Origin: Bacillus nitratireducens
GTDB lineage: Bacteria; Bacillota; Bacilli; Bacillales; Bacillaceae_G
Length of the DNA: 37,652 nucleotides
Direction: 5' to 3'
Assembly (NCBI RefSeq): GCF_001884135.1
Contig: NZ_MAOC01000025.1
Coordinates: 1 to 37,652, forward strand
The translations under genes were made by a program, and so were the position numbers. Below the pieces are notes generated by a model. The model was given only the letters and a program-made list of their open reading frames with translations. It was not told the origin of the DNA and made no database searches. Below, one piece after another: positions 10,237 to 17,995 of this stretch (the first letter of the stretch is position 1; each line of letters begins with the position of its first letter).

Positions 10237-10721
10237 TAGGGTATCAAAATAGCGGGAAAACAACACTTGTAGAGAAAATTGTGCATGCATTAGCCGAAAG
10301 CGAAATGAAAGTTGCTACAATTAAGCATCATGGTCATGGTGGTTTTCCTGAAGTAGCGCAAAAAGATAGTGAAAGGCACCGGAAAGCTGGTGCGGTCGTA
10401 AGTAGTGTAGAAGGCGCTGGGTTACTATCTCTGTCTTCATTACGAGATGAATGGTCCTTGCAAGAAATTATCCGCTTGTACGAATTTTTTGAAGTGGATA
10501 CGATTTTAATAGAGGGCTATAAAGCTGAGAAATATCCAAAAGTAGTGTTACTTCGCTCTGCGGAAGACATTGAACTTTTACATAAGGTAGAAAACGTAGT
10601 AGCAATTATTACGTGGGATAATGTCCTGTCAAACTTAAGAGAAGACTATAAAGTATTTCATATAACAGAAGAAAAATTGTATGTAGACTGGTTTTTACAA
10701 ACGGTTAGGAGTGCAAAATGA
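10200..10721 (+). CDS. mobB: Molybdopterin-guanine dinucleotide adapter protein MobB
   Basis: 173 residues if the TTG at 10200 is used, which has GAGGG 6 nt upstream; the ATG at 10206 (171 residues) is the alternative, 12 nt from the same site. P-loop GTPase: Walker A GYQNSGKTTL near residue 14, followed by KHHGHGG and the LIEGYK motif near residue 111. It assists MobA in making the guanine dinucleotide form of Moco. The reading frame overlaps the end of moeA by 37 nt and its stop overlaps the moaE start (ATGA), so translation is probably coupled through the unit. Confidence 0.9.
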   Translation: MAMGNAPSILQIVGYQNSGKTTLVEKIVHALAESEMKVATIKHHGHGGFPEVAQKDSERHRKAGAVVSSVEGAGLLSLSSLRDEWSLQEIIRLYEFFEVDTILIEGYKAEKYPKVVLLRSAEDIELLHKVENVVAIITWDNVLSNLREDYKVFHITEEKLYVDWFLQTVRSAK

Positions 10722-11182
10722 TAAATACGTATTATGAAGTAATTGATACAGAAATCTCGATTGAAGAGGTGGCAAAGAAAGTAATTCGACGTGAATGCGG
10801 TGCTGTTACAACATTTATTGGAACGGTTAGGGAGTTTACGAAAGGGCGTCGTACATTATACTTAGAGTATGTTGCTTATAAGTCGATGGCAGAAAAGATG
10901 CTACAGAAAGTCGGCTCAGAAGTGAAGGAGAAATGGCCTGGTACACACGTTGCGATTACACATCGCATTGGCACGTTGCAAATTTCTGATATCGCGGTTG
11001 TTGTTGCGGTATCAACGCCGCATCGTAAAGAGGCCTATGAAGCAAATGAATATATTATGGAGCGTATTAAGCAAATTGTTCCGATTTGGAAAAAGGAGTT
11101 TTGGGAAGATGGTGACTCATGGATTGGTGATCAATTAGAAAAAACACCATATCCAGCAGGAGAGCCTGGGAAGGAGTTATAA
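10718..11182 (+). CDS. moaE: Molybdopterin synthase catalytic subunit MoaE
   Basis: 154 residues; the ATG overlaps the mobB stop by four bases. It forms the large subunit of molybdopterin synthase and binds MoaD, whose thiocarboxylate gives sulfur to the pterin. The motif FIGTVREFTKGRRTLYLEYVAY near residues 33-54, HRIGTL and the conserved AYEANEYIMERIK...PIWKKEFWEDG block with the catalytic lysines are all seen. moaD starts 2 nt after its stop, which fits equimolar synthesis of the two subunits. Confidence 0.95.
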   Translation: MINTYYEVIDTEISIEEVAKKVIRRECGAVTTFIGTVREFTKGRRTLYLEYVAYKSMAEKMLQKVGSEVKEKWPGTHVAITHRIGTLQISDIAVVVAVSTPHRKEAYEANEYIMERIKQIVPIWKKEFWEDGDSWIGDQLEKTPYPAGEPGKEL

Positions 11183-11184
11183 AT

Positions 11185-11418
11185 ATGATTCGAGTATTGT
11201 TATTTGCGAACTTGCAAGAAGAAGCAGGAACAAGTGAATTACAAATAGAGAAAGAAAATATTACGGTTGCAGAGTTAAAAGATATTGTCGCGAAGGAATA
11301 TAATGTACCAGTATCAGCACCAATTATGGTTGCGATTAATGAAGAATATGCAAATGAAGATGATACGATACAATCTGGTGATGTAGTTGCACTTATACCA
11401 CCAGTGAGCGGTGGTTAA
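11185..11418 (+). CDS. moaD: Molybdopterin synthase sulfur carrier subunit MoaD
   Basis: 77 residues, ubiquitin-like beta-grasp protein ending in PPVSGG. The C-terminal Gly-Gly is adenylated by the MoeB-type enzyme and then carries the thiocarboxylate sulfur used by MoaE. ATG at 11185 with AAGGAG in the end of moaE. Last gene of the moeA-mobB-moaE-moaD unit; a strong terminator follows 13 nt later. Confidence 0.94.
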   Translation: MIRVLLFANLQEEAGTSELQIEKENITVAELKDIVAKEYNVPVSAPIMVAINEEYANEDDTIQSGDVVALIPPVSGG

Positions 11419-11431
11419 TATTGGATTTATT

Positions 11432-11467
11432 AAAACGACTTTCCTGAATAGGGGAAGTCGTTTTTTT
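11432..11467 (+). terminator. Rho-independent terminator of the moeA-moaD unit
   Basis: AAAACGACTT (11432-11441) pairs with AAGTCGTTTT (11455-11464), inner pairs extend the stem, then a run of Ts. Confidence 0.85.
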
Positions 11468-11511
11468 ATGGCAGTTTTGAGAACACTAACTTATAGAACA
11501 AGGAGGGAATT

Positions 11512-11934
11512 ATGAAAAAGATATGTGTAATGATTACAATGATATGTTCCATTTTTTTCTCTTCTCCAAGCCATTCTTGGGCGAAAGAATCGAAGGAACA
11601 ACTTTTAGAGAGTGCACTACTTAATCGATATTACTCAGTTATAAGGCAAGCGACAGAAGATCAGTATGAATGTGACTCCGTTACAAATATAAAGCGTCTA
11701 GGCAAGAAAGATGAATTTGTTCCTAGATTTGAAGTGACGCTACAATTTCTTACCTTTCAAGGGGCACATAATCCGCCTAATGACAAAGTTACACTTACTT
11801 TGGAAGATAATTTAGATCACATAAAGATCAAGAAAGCGGAGAGAGAAAAAAATGTATCTAGTGCGATCGCAGAAAAGGTTTGCGCACGAGCGAAGGAAAA
11901 AATGAAAGCACACTCTAATGGTGTAGAGCGGTAA
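11512..11934 (+). CDS. Small secreted protein, DUF3888-like
   Basis: 140 residues. Residues 1-24 form a signal peptide (MKK, hydrophobic core ICVMITMICSIFF, likely cut after SWA), so the mature protein should be exported. The middle (LLNRYYSVIRQATEDQYECDS, then a beta-rich RFEVTLQFLTF and KVTLTLED stretch) resembles the Bacillus DUF3888 family, whose function is unknown. Two cysteines (one in the YECDS stretch, one in KVCAR near the end) could pair. ATG with AAGGAGGG upstream. It sits 33 nt before glcU and may head the glcU-gdh transcript, but a sporulation link is only inferred from those neighbours. Confidence 0.65.
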   Translation: MKKICVMITMICSIFFSSPSHSWAKESKEQLLESALLNRYYSVIRQATEDQYECDSVTNIKRLGKKDEFVPRFEVTLQFLTFQGAHNPPNDKVTLTLEDNLDHIKIKKAEREKNVSSAIAEKVCARAKEKMKAHSNGVER

Positions 11935-11967
11935 CAGATGACATTTAGTAAAGAAAGGTAATGAGCC

Positions 11968-12825
11968 ATGGATATACTTTTAGCGATTTTACCAGCTATA
12001 TTTTGGGGAAGTATTGTGCTATTTAACGTGAAACTGGGCGGTGGACCGTATAGTCAAACGCTTGGAACAACGCTTGGTGCACTTATTTTCTCGATTGTTG
12101 TTTATATTTTTGTAAAGCCAGTATTAACTCCTACTGTTATTGGAGTTGGAATTGTGTCAGGTTTATTTTGGGCACTTGGTCAGGCGAATCAATTGAAAAG
12201 TATTGATTTAATGGGTGTTTCGAGGACGATGCCCATTTCAACAGGGCTGCAATTAGTTGCGACGACTTTATTTGGCGTTATCGTATTTCATGAATGGTCT
12301 ACGACAATATCAGTCGTACTTGGAATTTTAGCACTCGTTTGTATTATTATCGGTGTTATTTTAACATCACTTCAAAGCGAAGAAGAAAAAAATGCAGAGC
12401 AAGCAGCAAATTTTAAAAGGGGTATCATAATTTTATTAATTTCAACAGTCGGTTATTTAGTTTACGTAGTAGTTATTAGGTTATTTAACGTAGATGGTTG
12501 GTCGGCTTTATTACCACAAGCAGTTGGTATGGTGTTAGGAGGGATTTTACTTACGTTTAAACATCATCCATTTAATAAGTATGCGATACGAAATATTATT
12601 CCAGGATTAATTTGGGCAGCAGGAAATATGTTTTTATTCATTTCGCAGCCGCGTGTCGGAGTCGCAACAAGCTTTTCACTATCACAAATGGGAATTGTTA
12701 TTTCGACGCTTGGCGGGATTCTTATATTAGGTGAAAGAAAAACGAAACGCCAATTAACGGGGATTGTTGTTGGTATCGTTTTTATTATCGCAGCTGGAAT
12801 TATGTTAGGAATTGCAAAAGGTTAA
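11968..12825 (+). CDS. glcU: Glucose uptake permease GlcU (GRP/DMT-type transporter)
   Basis: 285 residues with about ten hydrophobic helices, an even spread across the whole length and a short charged cytoplasmic loop SEEEKNAEQA near residues 135-145. Opening FWGSIVLFNVKLGGGPYSQT and the later GLIWAAGNMFLF are typical of the glucose/ribose porter family (GlcU, RbsU). It is followed after 12 nt by glucose dehydrogenase, the same arrangement as the sporulation glcU-gdh operon of B. subtilis and B. megaterium. It should import glucose by proton symport so that Gdh can oxidise it in the forespore or germinating spore. No convincing sigma-G promoter was found directly upstream. Confidence 0.9.
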   Translation: MDILLAILPAIFWGSIVLFNVKLGGGPYSQTLGTTLGALIFSIVVYIFVKPVLTPTVIGVGIVSGLFWALGQANQLKSIDLMGVSRTMPISTGLQLVATTLFGVIVFHEWSTTISVVLGILALVCIIIGVILTSLQSEEEKNAEQAANFKRGIIILLISTVGYLVYVVVIRLFNVDGWSALLPQAVGMVLGGILLTFKHHPFNKYAIRNIIPGLIWAAGNMFLFISQPRVGVATSFSLSQMGIVISTLGGILILGERKTKRQLTGIVVGIVFIIAAGIMLGIAKG

Positions 12826-13623
<798 letters not shown>

Positions 13624-13627
13624 TATG

Positions 13628-13663
13628 AAAAGGCCAAAGCGATTTATCTCTTTGGCCTTTTTT
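13628..13663 (+). terminator. Rho-independent terminator of the glcU-gdh unit
   Basis: AAAAGGCCAAAG (13628-13639) pairs with CTTTGGCCTTTT (13650-13661), with Ts following. Confidence 0.88.
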
Positions 13664-13667
13664 AAGC

Positions 13668-13694
13668 AAAAAAAAATAGCGGTCAGCTATTTTT
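13668..13694 (-). terminator. Rho-independent terminator of the carD-like gene
   Basis: On the minus strand AAAAATAGC pairs with GCTATTTTT around a five-base loop, followed by extra Ts (13668-13671). It lies just after the stop at 13699. Confidence 0.8.
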
Positions 13695-13698
13695 AAAA

Positions 13699-14178
13699 TT
13701 AATGATTGATTGTATCTTGAAGAAATTCTGTTGCTTGATGTTCTGAAACATTCTGTACGAGCGCAACTTCGCTAATAACCATTTTGCGCGCATTATCTAG
13801 CATTTGTTTTTCGCTCGCATTTAATGCTCTTTCTTTATTGCGACGAAGTAAATCACGAACAACTTCTGCACTATCTTGAAGATTGCCGTTCTTCATTTTT
13901 TCCATATTCATTGTATATCTTTGTTTCCAGGAAAGTGAGGGGTCTGATTCCCCATGATGAAATTCAAGAAGTATACCATCTAACGTACCTTTATCAACGA
14001 TATAACGTATACCTGATTTTTGTAATTGATCCATCGGAAGCATTACTTGCATATCTTTATTAATGATGCGTATAACACAATATTGACGTGTAGTACCTAA
14101 TATTTCTTTCTCTTCAATTGCTTCGATGATTCCTGCACCGTGCATTGGATAAACGATTTTATCACCAATTTGAAACAA
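13699..14178 (-). CDS. CarD-family RNA-polymerase-binding transcription regulator
   Basis: 159 residues from a TTG at 14176-14178. This start is chosen because GGAGG (14187-14191) lies 8 nt upstream and the protein then begins with FQIGDKIVYPMHG, just as B. subtilis YdeB does; an ATG at 14193 would swallow the ribosome site. Residues 1-60 form the CarD/TRCF RNA polymerase interaction domain (VYPMHGAGIIEAIEEKE); the rest is helical and carries the basic LLRRNKERALNASEKQMLD stretch. CarD proteins bind the RNA polymerase beta subunit and stabilise open complexes, often at rRNA promoters. Convergent with gdh and divergent from the cse60 unit. Confidence 0.85.
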   Translation of the reverse strand: MFQIGDKIVYPMHGAGIIEAIEEKEILGTTRQYCVIRIINKDMQVMLPMDQLQKSGIRYIVDKGTLDGILLEFHHGESDPSLSWKQRYTMNMEKMKNGNLQDSAEVVRDLLRRNKERALNASEKQMLDNARKMVISEVALVQNVSEHQATEFLQDTINH

Positions 14179-14395
14179 ATCATCCACCTCCATATGTGGT
14201 AACCATCTTTAATGATAACACATTTAGATAAAAATGTCAAATTTTATATAATATCATATCTGATATACTGTAGTCAATATATAAAAGTCGTTTTTTTTAG
14301 ATGTTTTTTTGCCCTTATATGTGAAAAGAAAAGGGGAGATTTTTTTAGAAAAATAGTACAGGCGAAGAAAAAGGGCATATCCACTTATTTTTAAG

Positions 14396-14422
14396 CATAA
14401 AATGTAAAATCGCTAATACAAT
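14396..14422 (+). promoter_or_regulatory. Candidate sigma-E promoter of the cse60 unit
   Basis: GCATAAA (-35 like, around 14395-14401) and AATACAAT (14415-14422, seven of eight bases of CATACANT) are about 13 nt apart, 38 nt before the first start. B. subtilis cse60 is a sigma-E gene, which supports the reading. By eye only. Confidence 0.45.
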
Positions 14423-14459
14423 ATACCTAAATCCGTTCTTTGCAAAGGAGGGAGAGAAG

Positions 14460-14696
14460 GTGGGGCGCACAATAAAAATTGATATTACAAATAAAGTTGT
14501 AGCTAAATTTAGACCAAATTATTTGGAATTATATACGAGTAAATTTATGATAGGTAAGTTTTATGTCTATACTGAAGGTAAACAATATGTGTTAGAAGAC
14601 GGATATATATACGAAGAAGGAAAGTTTTATCGCATCATAGATACGCACCGTGGCAATAATCAAGCGGCGGAGGGCTGCGATCTAGGATGGTGTTAA
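14460..14696 (+). CDS. Small conserved-looking protein upstream of cse60, function unknown
   Basis: 78 residues from a GTG at 14460 with AAAGGAGG 9 nt upstream. It is beta-rich with many Tyr/Lys/Glu pairs (KFYVYTEGKQYVLEDGYIYEEGKFYRI at residues 33-59, an apparent internal repeat of the Y-x-EGK type). The tail QAAEGCDLGWC holds its only two cysteines. No signal peptide or membrane segment. Family not recognised. It is 1 nt from cse60 and probably cotranscribed from the sigma-E-like promoter, so a mother-cell sporulation role is a reasonable inference. Confidence 0.65.
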   Translation: MGRTIKIDITNKVVAKFRPNYLELYTSKFMIGKFYVYTEGKQYVLEDGYIYEEGKFYRIIDTHRGNNQAAEGCDLGWC

Positions 14697-14697
14697 C

Positions 14698-14880
14698 ATG
14701 ATTCGTGTGAAAGTATTTGATGAAAGTCATGAAAAAGACTTAGAAGATGCAGTAAATGTATTTTTGAAAAAAATTGATGATGGAAATTTTGTAGATATAA
14801 AGTATCAAGTTGGTGTTTCGATTAATGATGATGAAAATCAAATTTATTGTTTTTCAGCGATGATTGTTTATAAAGCATAA
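14698..14880 (+). CDS. cse60: Sporulation protein Cse60
   Basis: 60 residues, full family length. The pattern VKVFDESHEKDLEDAVNVFL, FVDIKYQVGVS and QIYCFSAMIVYK matches Cse60, a small acidic sigma-E-dependent protein of Bacillus made in the mother cell; its molecular role is unknown. The ATG starts 1 nt after the stop of the 78-residue gene, a tight two-gene unit. Terminates at a bidirectional hairpin. Confidence 0.88.
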   Translation: MIRVKVFDESHEKDLEDAVNVFLKKIDDGNFVDIKYQVGVSINDDENQIYCFSAMIVYKA

Positions 14881-14908
14881 AAAAGAGCTGGGGAGCCAGC
14901 TCTTTTTT
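14881..14908. terminator. Bidirectional terminator between cse60 and the zinc-ribbon-like gene
   Basis: AAAAGAGCTGG (14881-14891) pairs with CCAGCTCTTTT (14896-14906) around GGAG, with T-runs on both strands. Confidence 0.88.
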
Positions 14909-14913
14909 ATGCT

Positions 14914-15141
14914 TTATGTTGGGACAACATGTGTCGGTAAAATATTCATAATAGATTGTGTTGCGCCTGTTTTTTTTGCTGTTAAAAGAATTTCTCCTGT
15001 TTCATGCTCCTGAGCATCAGTGCACATACCGAGGTGATAACGATCACCTAAAAATGGATCAATATAAAAACCGTTTTTGAATACTTTATCATTCGGATGT
15101 TTTTCATGGTGAATTTCAGAACAATTAATGCAATAGAACAT
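14914..15141 (-). CDS. Small CxxC protein of unknown function
   Basis: 75 residues. It opens with MFYCINCSEIHHEKH, a CxxC followed by paired histidines that looks like half of a zinc ribbon; a single further Cys sits in GMCTDAQEH near residue 40, again beside a His. Zinc or another metal could be bound by these. The ATG at 15141 has AAAAAGGGG 8 nt upstream. No membrane segment. The gene is preceded on its own strand by a long leader with two hairpins each followed by a U-run, which suggests that read-through may be conditional. Family not recognised with confidence (possibly one of the short Bacillus DUFs). Confidence 0.65.
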   Translation of the reverse strand: MFYCINCSEIHHEKHPNDKVFKNGFYIDPFLGDRYHLGMCTDAQEHETGEILLTAKKTGATQSIMNILPTHVVPT

Positions 15142-15169
15142 AGCTTACATCCCCTTTTTATTTTTGTTT

Positions 15170-15239
15170 AAAAAAGTGAGTCGGTAGTCATTTCGCTCCT
15201 AAGGAAATGTTGAGGAGAAGAGAAATAACTACCTACTCA
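15170..15239 (-). terminator. Terminator-like long hairpin in front of the CxxC gene
   Basis: TGAGT, GGTAGT and ATTTC (15177-15194) pair with GAAAT, ACTACC and ACTCA (15222-15239) with two single mismatches; CTCC/GGAG adds an inner stem. On the minus strand it is followed by CTTTTTT (15170-15176), then the AAAAAGGGG ribosome site. It would end a transcript from upstream or attenuate the downstream gene. Confidence 0.65.
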
Positions 15240-15439
15240 AATGGTGGGCATATTCCTTCTGACTTTTCATATCTCACGTATTGTCCCTGAGGGAAGGAGG
15301 AGAGACACAGTACGCATGATATAAGTAAGGCGCTTCTTTCAATATGAATGATGGAGTTTCATGTTGAGAGAAGTTTTTATTTTTTATTGCCTTTGTGAGT
15401 ATATTATGAGGGAATGCTGAGAGGGTGTTTGTCCTGTTG

Positions 15440-15464
15440 AAAAAATGTTGAGAATTTCTCAACA
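15440..15464 (-). terminator. Short hairpin with U-run, candidate early terminator
   Basis: TGTTGAGAATTTCTCAACA (15446-15464) is a perfect inverted repeat, followed on the minus strand by six Ts (15440-15445). A neighbouring CTGTTGA (15434-15440) can pair with the same TCAACAG arm, so two folds compete. The plain alternative is a protein-binding palindrome. Confidence 0.45.
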
Positions 15465-15480
15465 GTGAACATAGCCTTCC

Positions 15481-15508
15481 TTGACATATAACCAAATGGT
15501 GTTATATT
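15481..15508 (+). promoter_or_regulatory. Sigma-A promoter of the SRPBCC-ArsR unit
   Basis: Perfect TTGACA (15481-15486), 16-nt spacer, TATATT (15503-15508). It is about 55 nt before the SRPBCC start at 15563. Confidence 0.7.
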
Positions 15509-15513
15509 ATCAA
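15485..15513 (-). promoter_or_regulatory. Overlapping divergent minus-strand promoter
   Basis: On the minus strand TTGATA (15508-15513) and TATATG (15485-15490) are 17 nt apart. It would fire leftward into the structured leader of the CxxC gene. It overlaps the plus promoter almost completely. Confidence 0.45.
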
Positions 15514-15540
15514 AAATGAAACTAAAAGGTGTTATTTTTA
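15490..15540 (+). promoter_or_regulatory. Duplicated operator-like boxes, probable ArsR binding sites
   Basis: Two 21-bp direct repeats, AACCAAATGGTGTTATATTA at 15490 and AACTAAAAGGTGTTATTTTT at 15520, start exactly 30 bp apart, about three helical turns. The first lies between the -35 and -10 boxes, the second downstream of the start. Autoregulation by the ArsR protein encoded behind is inferred. Confidence 0.55.
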
Positions 15541-15562
15541 CACTGAATAAAGGAGAATTAAA

Positions 15563-15994
15563 ATGGAACAACAAAATACATTAACTGATATTAAACAAAC
15601 AATCGTTTTTAACGCGTCTATTCAAAAAGTATGGAATGTAGTATCAACTGCAGAAGGAATTGCGTCATGGTTTATGCCAAATGATTTTGAGTTAGAGGTA
15701 GGACATGAGTTTCATGTACAATCGCCATTTGGGCCATCACCATGTAAAGTGTTAGAAATTGATGAACCGAACCATTTATCTTTCTCATGGGACACAGATG
15801 GCTGGGTTGTTTCATTTAATTTGAAAGACCTAGGAGATAATAAAACAGAATTTACGTTAATTCACGGCGGCTGGAAACATCCTGATGAAATTCTTCCGAA
15901 AGCGAATGCGAAGAGCTCTATTATTCGCGATAGAATGAATGGCGGATGGGTAGCGATTGTAAATGAAAAACTGAAAAAGGTTGTTGAAGGTTAA
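15563..15994 (+). CDS. SRPBCC/AHSA1-family protein
   Basis: 143 residues covering one START-like SRPBCC domain. The N-terminal [29 protein letters not shown] is the standard opening of AHSA1-type proteins (helix-grip fold with a hydrophobic cavity). [14 protein letters not shown] and [10 protein letters not shown] follow. The ligand is unknown. ATG with AAAGGAG upstream. The stop TAA touches the ATG of the ArsR gene, so the two are translationally coupled. SRPBCC plus ArsR pairs are common in Bacillus, and the ArsR member is likely to control the unit through the repeats in the promoter. Confidence 0.88.
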   Translation: MEQQNTLTDIKQTIVFNASIQKVWNVVSTAEGIASWFMPNDFELEVGHEFHVQSPFGPSPCKVLEIDEPNHLSFSWDTDGWVVSFNLKDLGDNKTEFTLIHGGWKHPDEILPKANAKSSIIRDRMNGGWVAIVNEKLKKVVEG

Positions 15995-16318
15995 ATGTCT
16001 TCATCAGCAGCGAAATATGATGTATTTCAAGCTATTGCTGATCCAACCCGCCGAGAAGTAATACGGTTATTAAGTGATAAAGAGTTACCGATTTCCAAAA
16101 TAACGGATCATTTTCCGATGAGTCGTACTGCGGTTGTAAAGCACCTTCATATTCTTTCAGAAGCAAATTTAGTGAGTGGAAGAAAGAGTGGAAGAGAGAA
16201 GATATATCGTTTGCACCCAGAACCATTAGAGGAATTACAGCAGTGGCTCTCGTATTATGAACGTTTTTGGGATAATAAGTTGTCCATGCTTAAACATATT
16301 GTGGAGAATGAAGAATAA
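15995..16318 (+). CDS. ArsR-family winged-helix transcription repressor
   Basis: 107 residues. FQAIADPTRREVIRLL (near 11-26), ISKITDHFPMSRTAVVKHLHIL and a wing GRKSGREKIYRLHPEPLEEL are textbook ArsR/SdpR features. No cysteine metal-site CxC is present in helix alpha-3, so it is not a classic arsenic or cadmium sensor; its effector is unknown. The ATG directly follows the SRPBCC stop, with GAAGG in the end of that gene as ribosome site. It should bind the duplicated boxes at 15490-15540 as an autorepressor. Confidence 0.9.
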   Translation: MSSSAAKYDVFQAIADPTRREVIRLLSDKELPISKITDHFPMSRTAVVKHLHILSEANLVSGRKSGREKIYRLHPEPLEELQQWLSYYERFWDNKLSMLKHIVENEE

Positions 16319-16349
16319 AAGAGGATGACCGAAATGGCCATCCTCTTTA
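16318..16349. terminator. Bidirectional terminator between arsR-like and MFS genes
   Basis: AAAGAGGATG (16318-16327) pairs with CATCCTCTTT (16339-16348). It overlaps the arsR stop and ends beside the stop of the convergent transporter gene. Confidence 0.7.
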
Positions 16350-17792
16350 TTATTGTTCACTTGTTTGTTTAGCTGGCTTTAATAAGAGCCAAGCGATAAT
16401 TAATGTGAGTACCGCTAATACGAAAGTGCTCATATAAATGACGTGTACACTTGATGCCAGTGCCTCTTGAGACTCGGTTGCTACGTTTGCTGTAGCTCCG
16501 CCGTGTCCGCCAGAAGATACGAGATCAAGATTTTTAATACCACGCGCGTGAATCATCGTATTGAAGATTGTGCCGAAGATTGCAGCGCCTAGTGTTTGAC
16601 TAAATGTATTAATAAATGTGTTTAAACCAACTGCCGTTCCGCGCGTATGAGCCGGTACAGCTGCTTGAATTGTGACCATGTAAATTGGTGTAACAAGCCC
16701 CATTCCTAAGCCGAATAATCCGACTGCAACATAGATAAGGAACGATGGTGAATCTGTTGATAATGTAAATAATAAGAAGGTAGCAACGGATAAAATGCTA
16801 GCTCCAAGTAAAATGATTTGTTTCGTTTGTAACTTGCCAACTAAGTTACCGGAGAACATAGCACCGAATGTCCACATAACAGGAATCGGCATTAAAATGA
16901 GTCCAGCTTCTGTCGCATTTTTTCCTAAAACACCTTGGCTCCAAATTGGAAGATACATTGTAATACTAATAATCATTGCGCCAGCAATAAGTGTTAGTAT
17001 GTTTATAGTAGATAATGTACGGTTAGAGAAAAGTGCTAGCGGAATTAATGGTTCCGGAGATTTTTTCTCGATGTATAAGAAAATAATGAATGAAATAGCG
17101 GCAAAGATTAATAGGCCAATAATTGTTATGTCTCCCCAGTTTTGCTTACTGCTACCTGTTAATAATGCGTATAGCAGAGCGATTGTACTTAATGAGAAGA
17201 CTGTTGCACCAAGGTAGTCGATATGTTGCTTGGCGGCGGACTTAACAGATTCCTTATAGGAAGTGGCAAACATTAAGCAAGCGATAATTCCAAAAGGAAC
17301 GTTTAAGAAGAAAATATAGCGCCAAGAAAGAGAATCAACTAAAAATCCACCTACTAACGGCCCAATAACACCAGATACACCCCAAACGGCACTCATCCAG
17401 CCCTGTGCCTTCGCGCGGTCTCTCGCTTCGCTATATAAGTCTCCAATAATCGTCATTGTGATTGGCATAACAGCACCAGCCCCTATACCTTGAAGAGCAC
17501 GGAAGAAGATTAATTGTTCCATTGATGTAACGACTCCGCAAAGTGCAGAACCGATTAAGAAGATTGTTGCTCCGATGAGCAGAACTTTTTTACGGCCGAA
17601 TAAATCAGCTAGTTTTCCGTATATTGGAGTCGAAACAGCTGTTGCAAGCATATAGATTGCATATACCCAACTAACAAGTTCGACGCCTGACAAATCACTC
17701 GTTATACGAGGGATCGCTGTACTAACAATCGTTCCTTCTACCGCAGAAAGAAACGTCATTAGCATTAAAGACATCATGACTTTTTTTCTCAT
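16350..17792 (-). CDS. DHA2-family (EmrB/QacA type) multidrug efflux transporter
   Basis: 480 residues, about 14 membrane helices. Helix 1 has AVEGTIVSTAIP with acidic Glu19 where DHA2 pumps carry the D1 motif; motif A is GKLADLFGRKKV (59-70) and motif C, the antiporter signature, is GVSGVIGPLVGG (138-149). A long extracytoplasmic loop rich in Gly and Ala (SSGGHGGATANVATE) precedes the last helix. It should export drugs or toxic lipophiles by proton antiport. ATG with AAGGGG upstream. The 200-bp upstream region has a repeated ACCTT/TACC motif (17840s) that may be a regulator site. Substrate unknown. Confidence 0.9.
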   Translation of the reverse strand: MRKKVMMSLMLMTFLSAVEGTIVSTAIPRITSDLSGVELVSWVYAIYMLATAVSTPIYGKLADLFGRKKVLLIGATIFLIGSALCGVVTSMEQLIFFRALQGIGAGAVMPITMTIIGDLYSEARDRAKAQGWMSAVWGVSGVIGPLVGGFLVDSLSWRYIFFLNVPFGIIACLMFATSYKESVKSAAKQHIDYLGATVFSLSTIALLYALLTGSSKQNWGDITIIGLLIFAAISFIIFLYIEKKSPEPLIPLALFSNRTLSTINILTLIAGAMIISITMYLPIWSQGVLGKNATEAGLILMPIPVMWTFGAMFSGNLVGKLQTKQIILLGASILSVATFLLFTLSTDSPSFLIYVAVGLFGLGMGLVTPIYMVTIQAAVPAHTRGTAVGLNTFINTFSQTLGAAIFGTIFNTMIHARGIKNLDLVSSGGHGGATANVATESQEALASSVHVIYMSTFVLAVLTLIIAWLLLKPAKQTSEQ

Positions 17793-17961
17793 ATTTTTTC
17801 CCCTTACCCTTTTTCAAATATTCAACAATATAAAATATAAAGGTACTAAGGTATATAAAGCAACAAAAAAGAACGAGAGGTAGGAGGAGGGCATATGTGG
17901 CGTTCCTTGTTGGTAAGTTGATATCTCTTGTCAAACCGCCGATATAATTTCATGTACATAT

Positions 17962-17995
17962 AAAAAAAGAAACAGGAATACCTGTTTCTTTTTTT
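17962..17995 (-). terminator. Terminator of the ytfP-like gene
   Basis: AAGAAACAGG and CCTGTTTCTT (17981-17990) form a stem around AATA flanked by A and T runs, so it can work in both directions. The T-run on the minus strand is at 17962-17968. Confidence 0.82.

Larger units (their letters stand above)
15142..15562. other. 420-bp non-coding region with divergent promoters, operator-like repeats and a structured minus-strand leader
   Basis: There is no credible gene here; the one frame of 73 codons on the minus strand (15274-15495) has no family features. The region holds, from right to left, the promoter of the SRPBCC-ArsR pair, an overlapping minus-strand promoter, a short hairpin with a U-run (15440-15464), about 200 nt without a recognised element, and a long hairpin with a U-run (15170-15239) just before the CxxC gene. 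Confidence 0.7.

Noticed and set aside
14212-14394. 60-codon frame between carD-like and the cse60 unit
   Set aside because: AT-rich composition, no ribosome site; likely chance.
15274-15495. 73-codon minus-strand frame upstream of the CxxC gene
   Set aside because: No ribosome site or family features, and it spans predicted hairpins; treated as non-coding leader.
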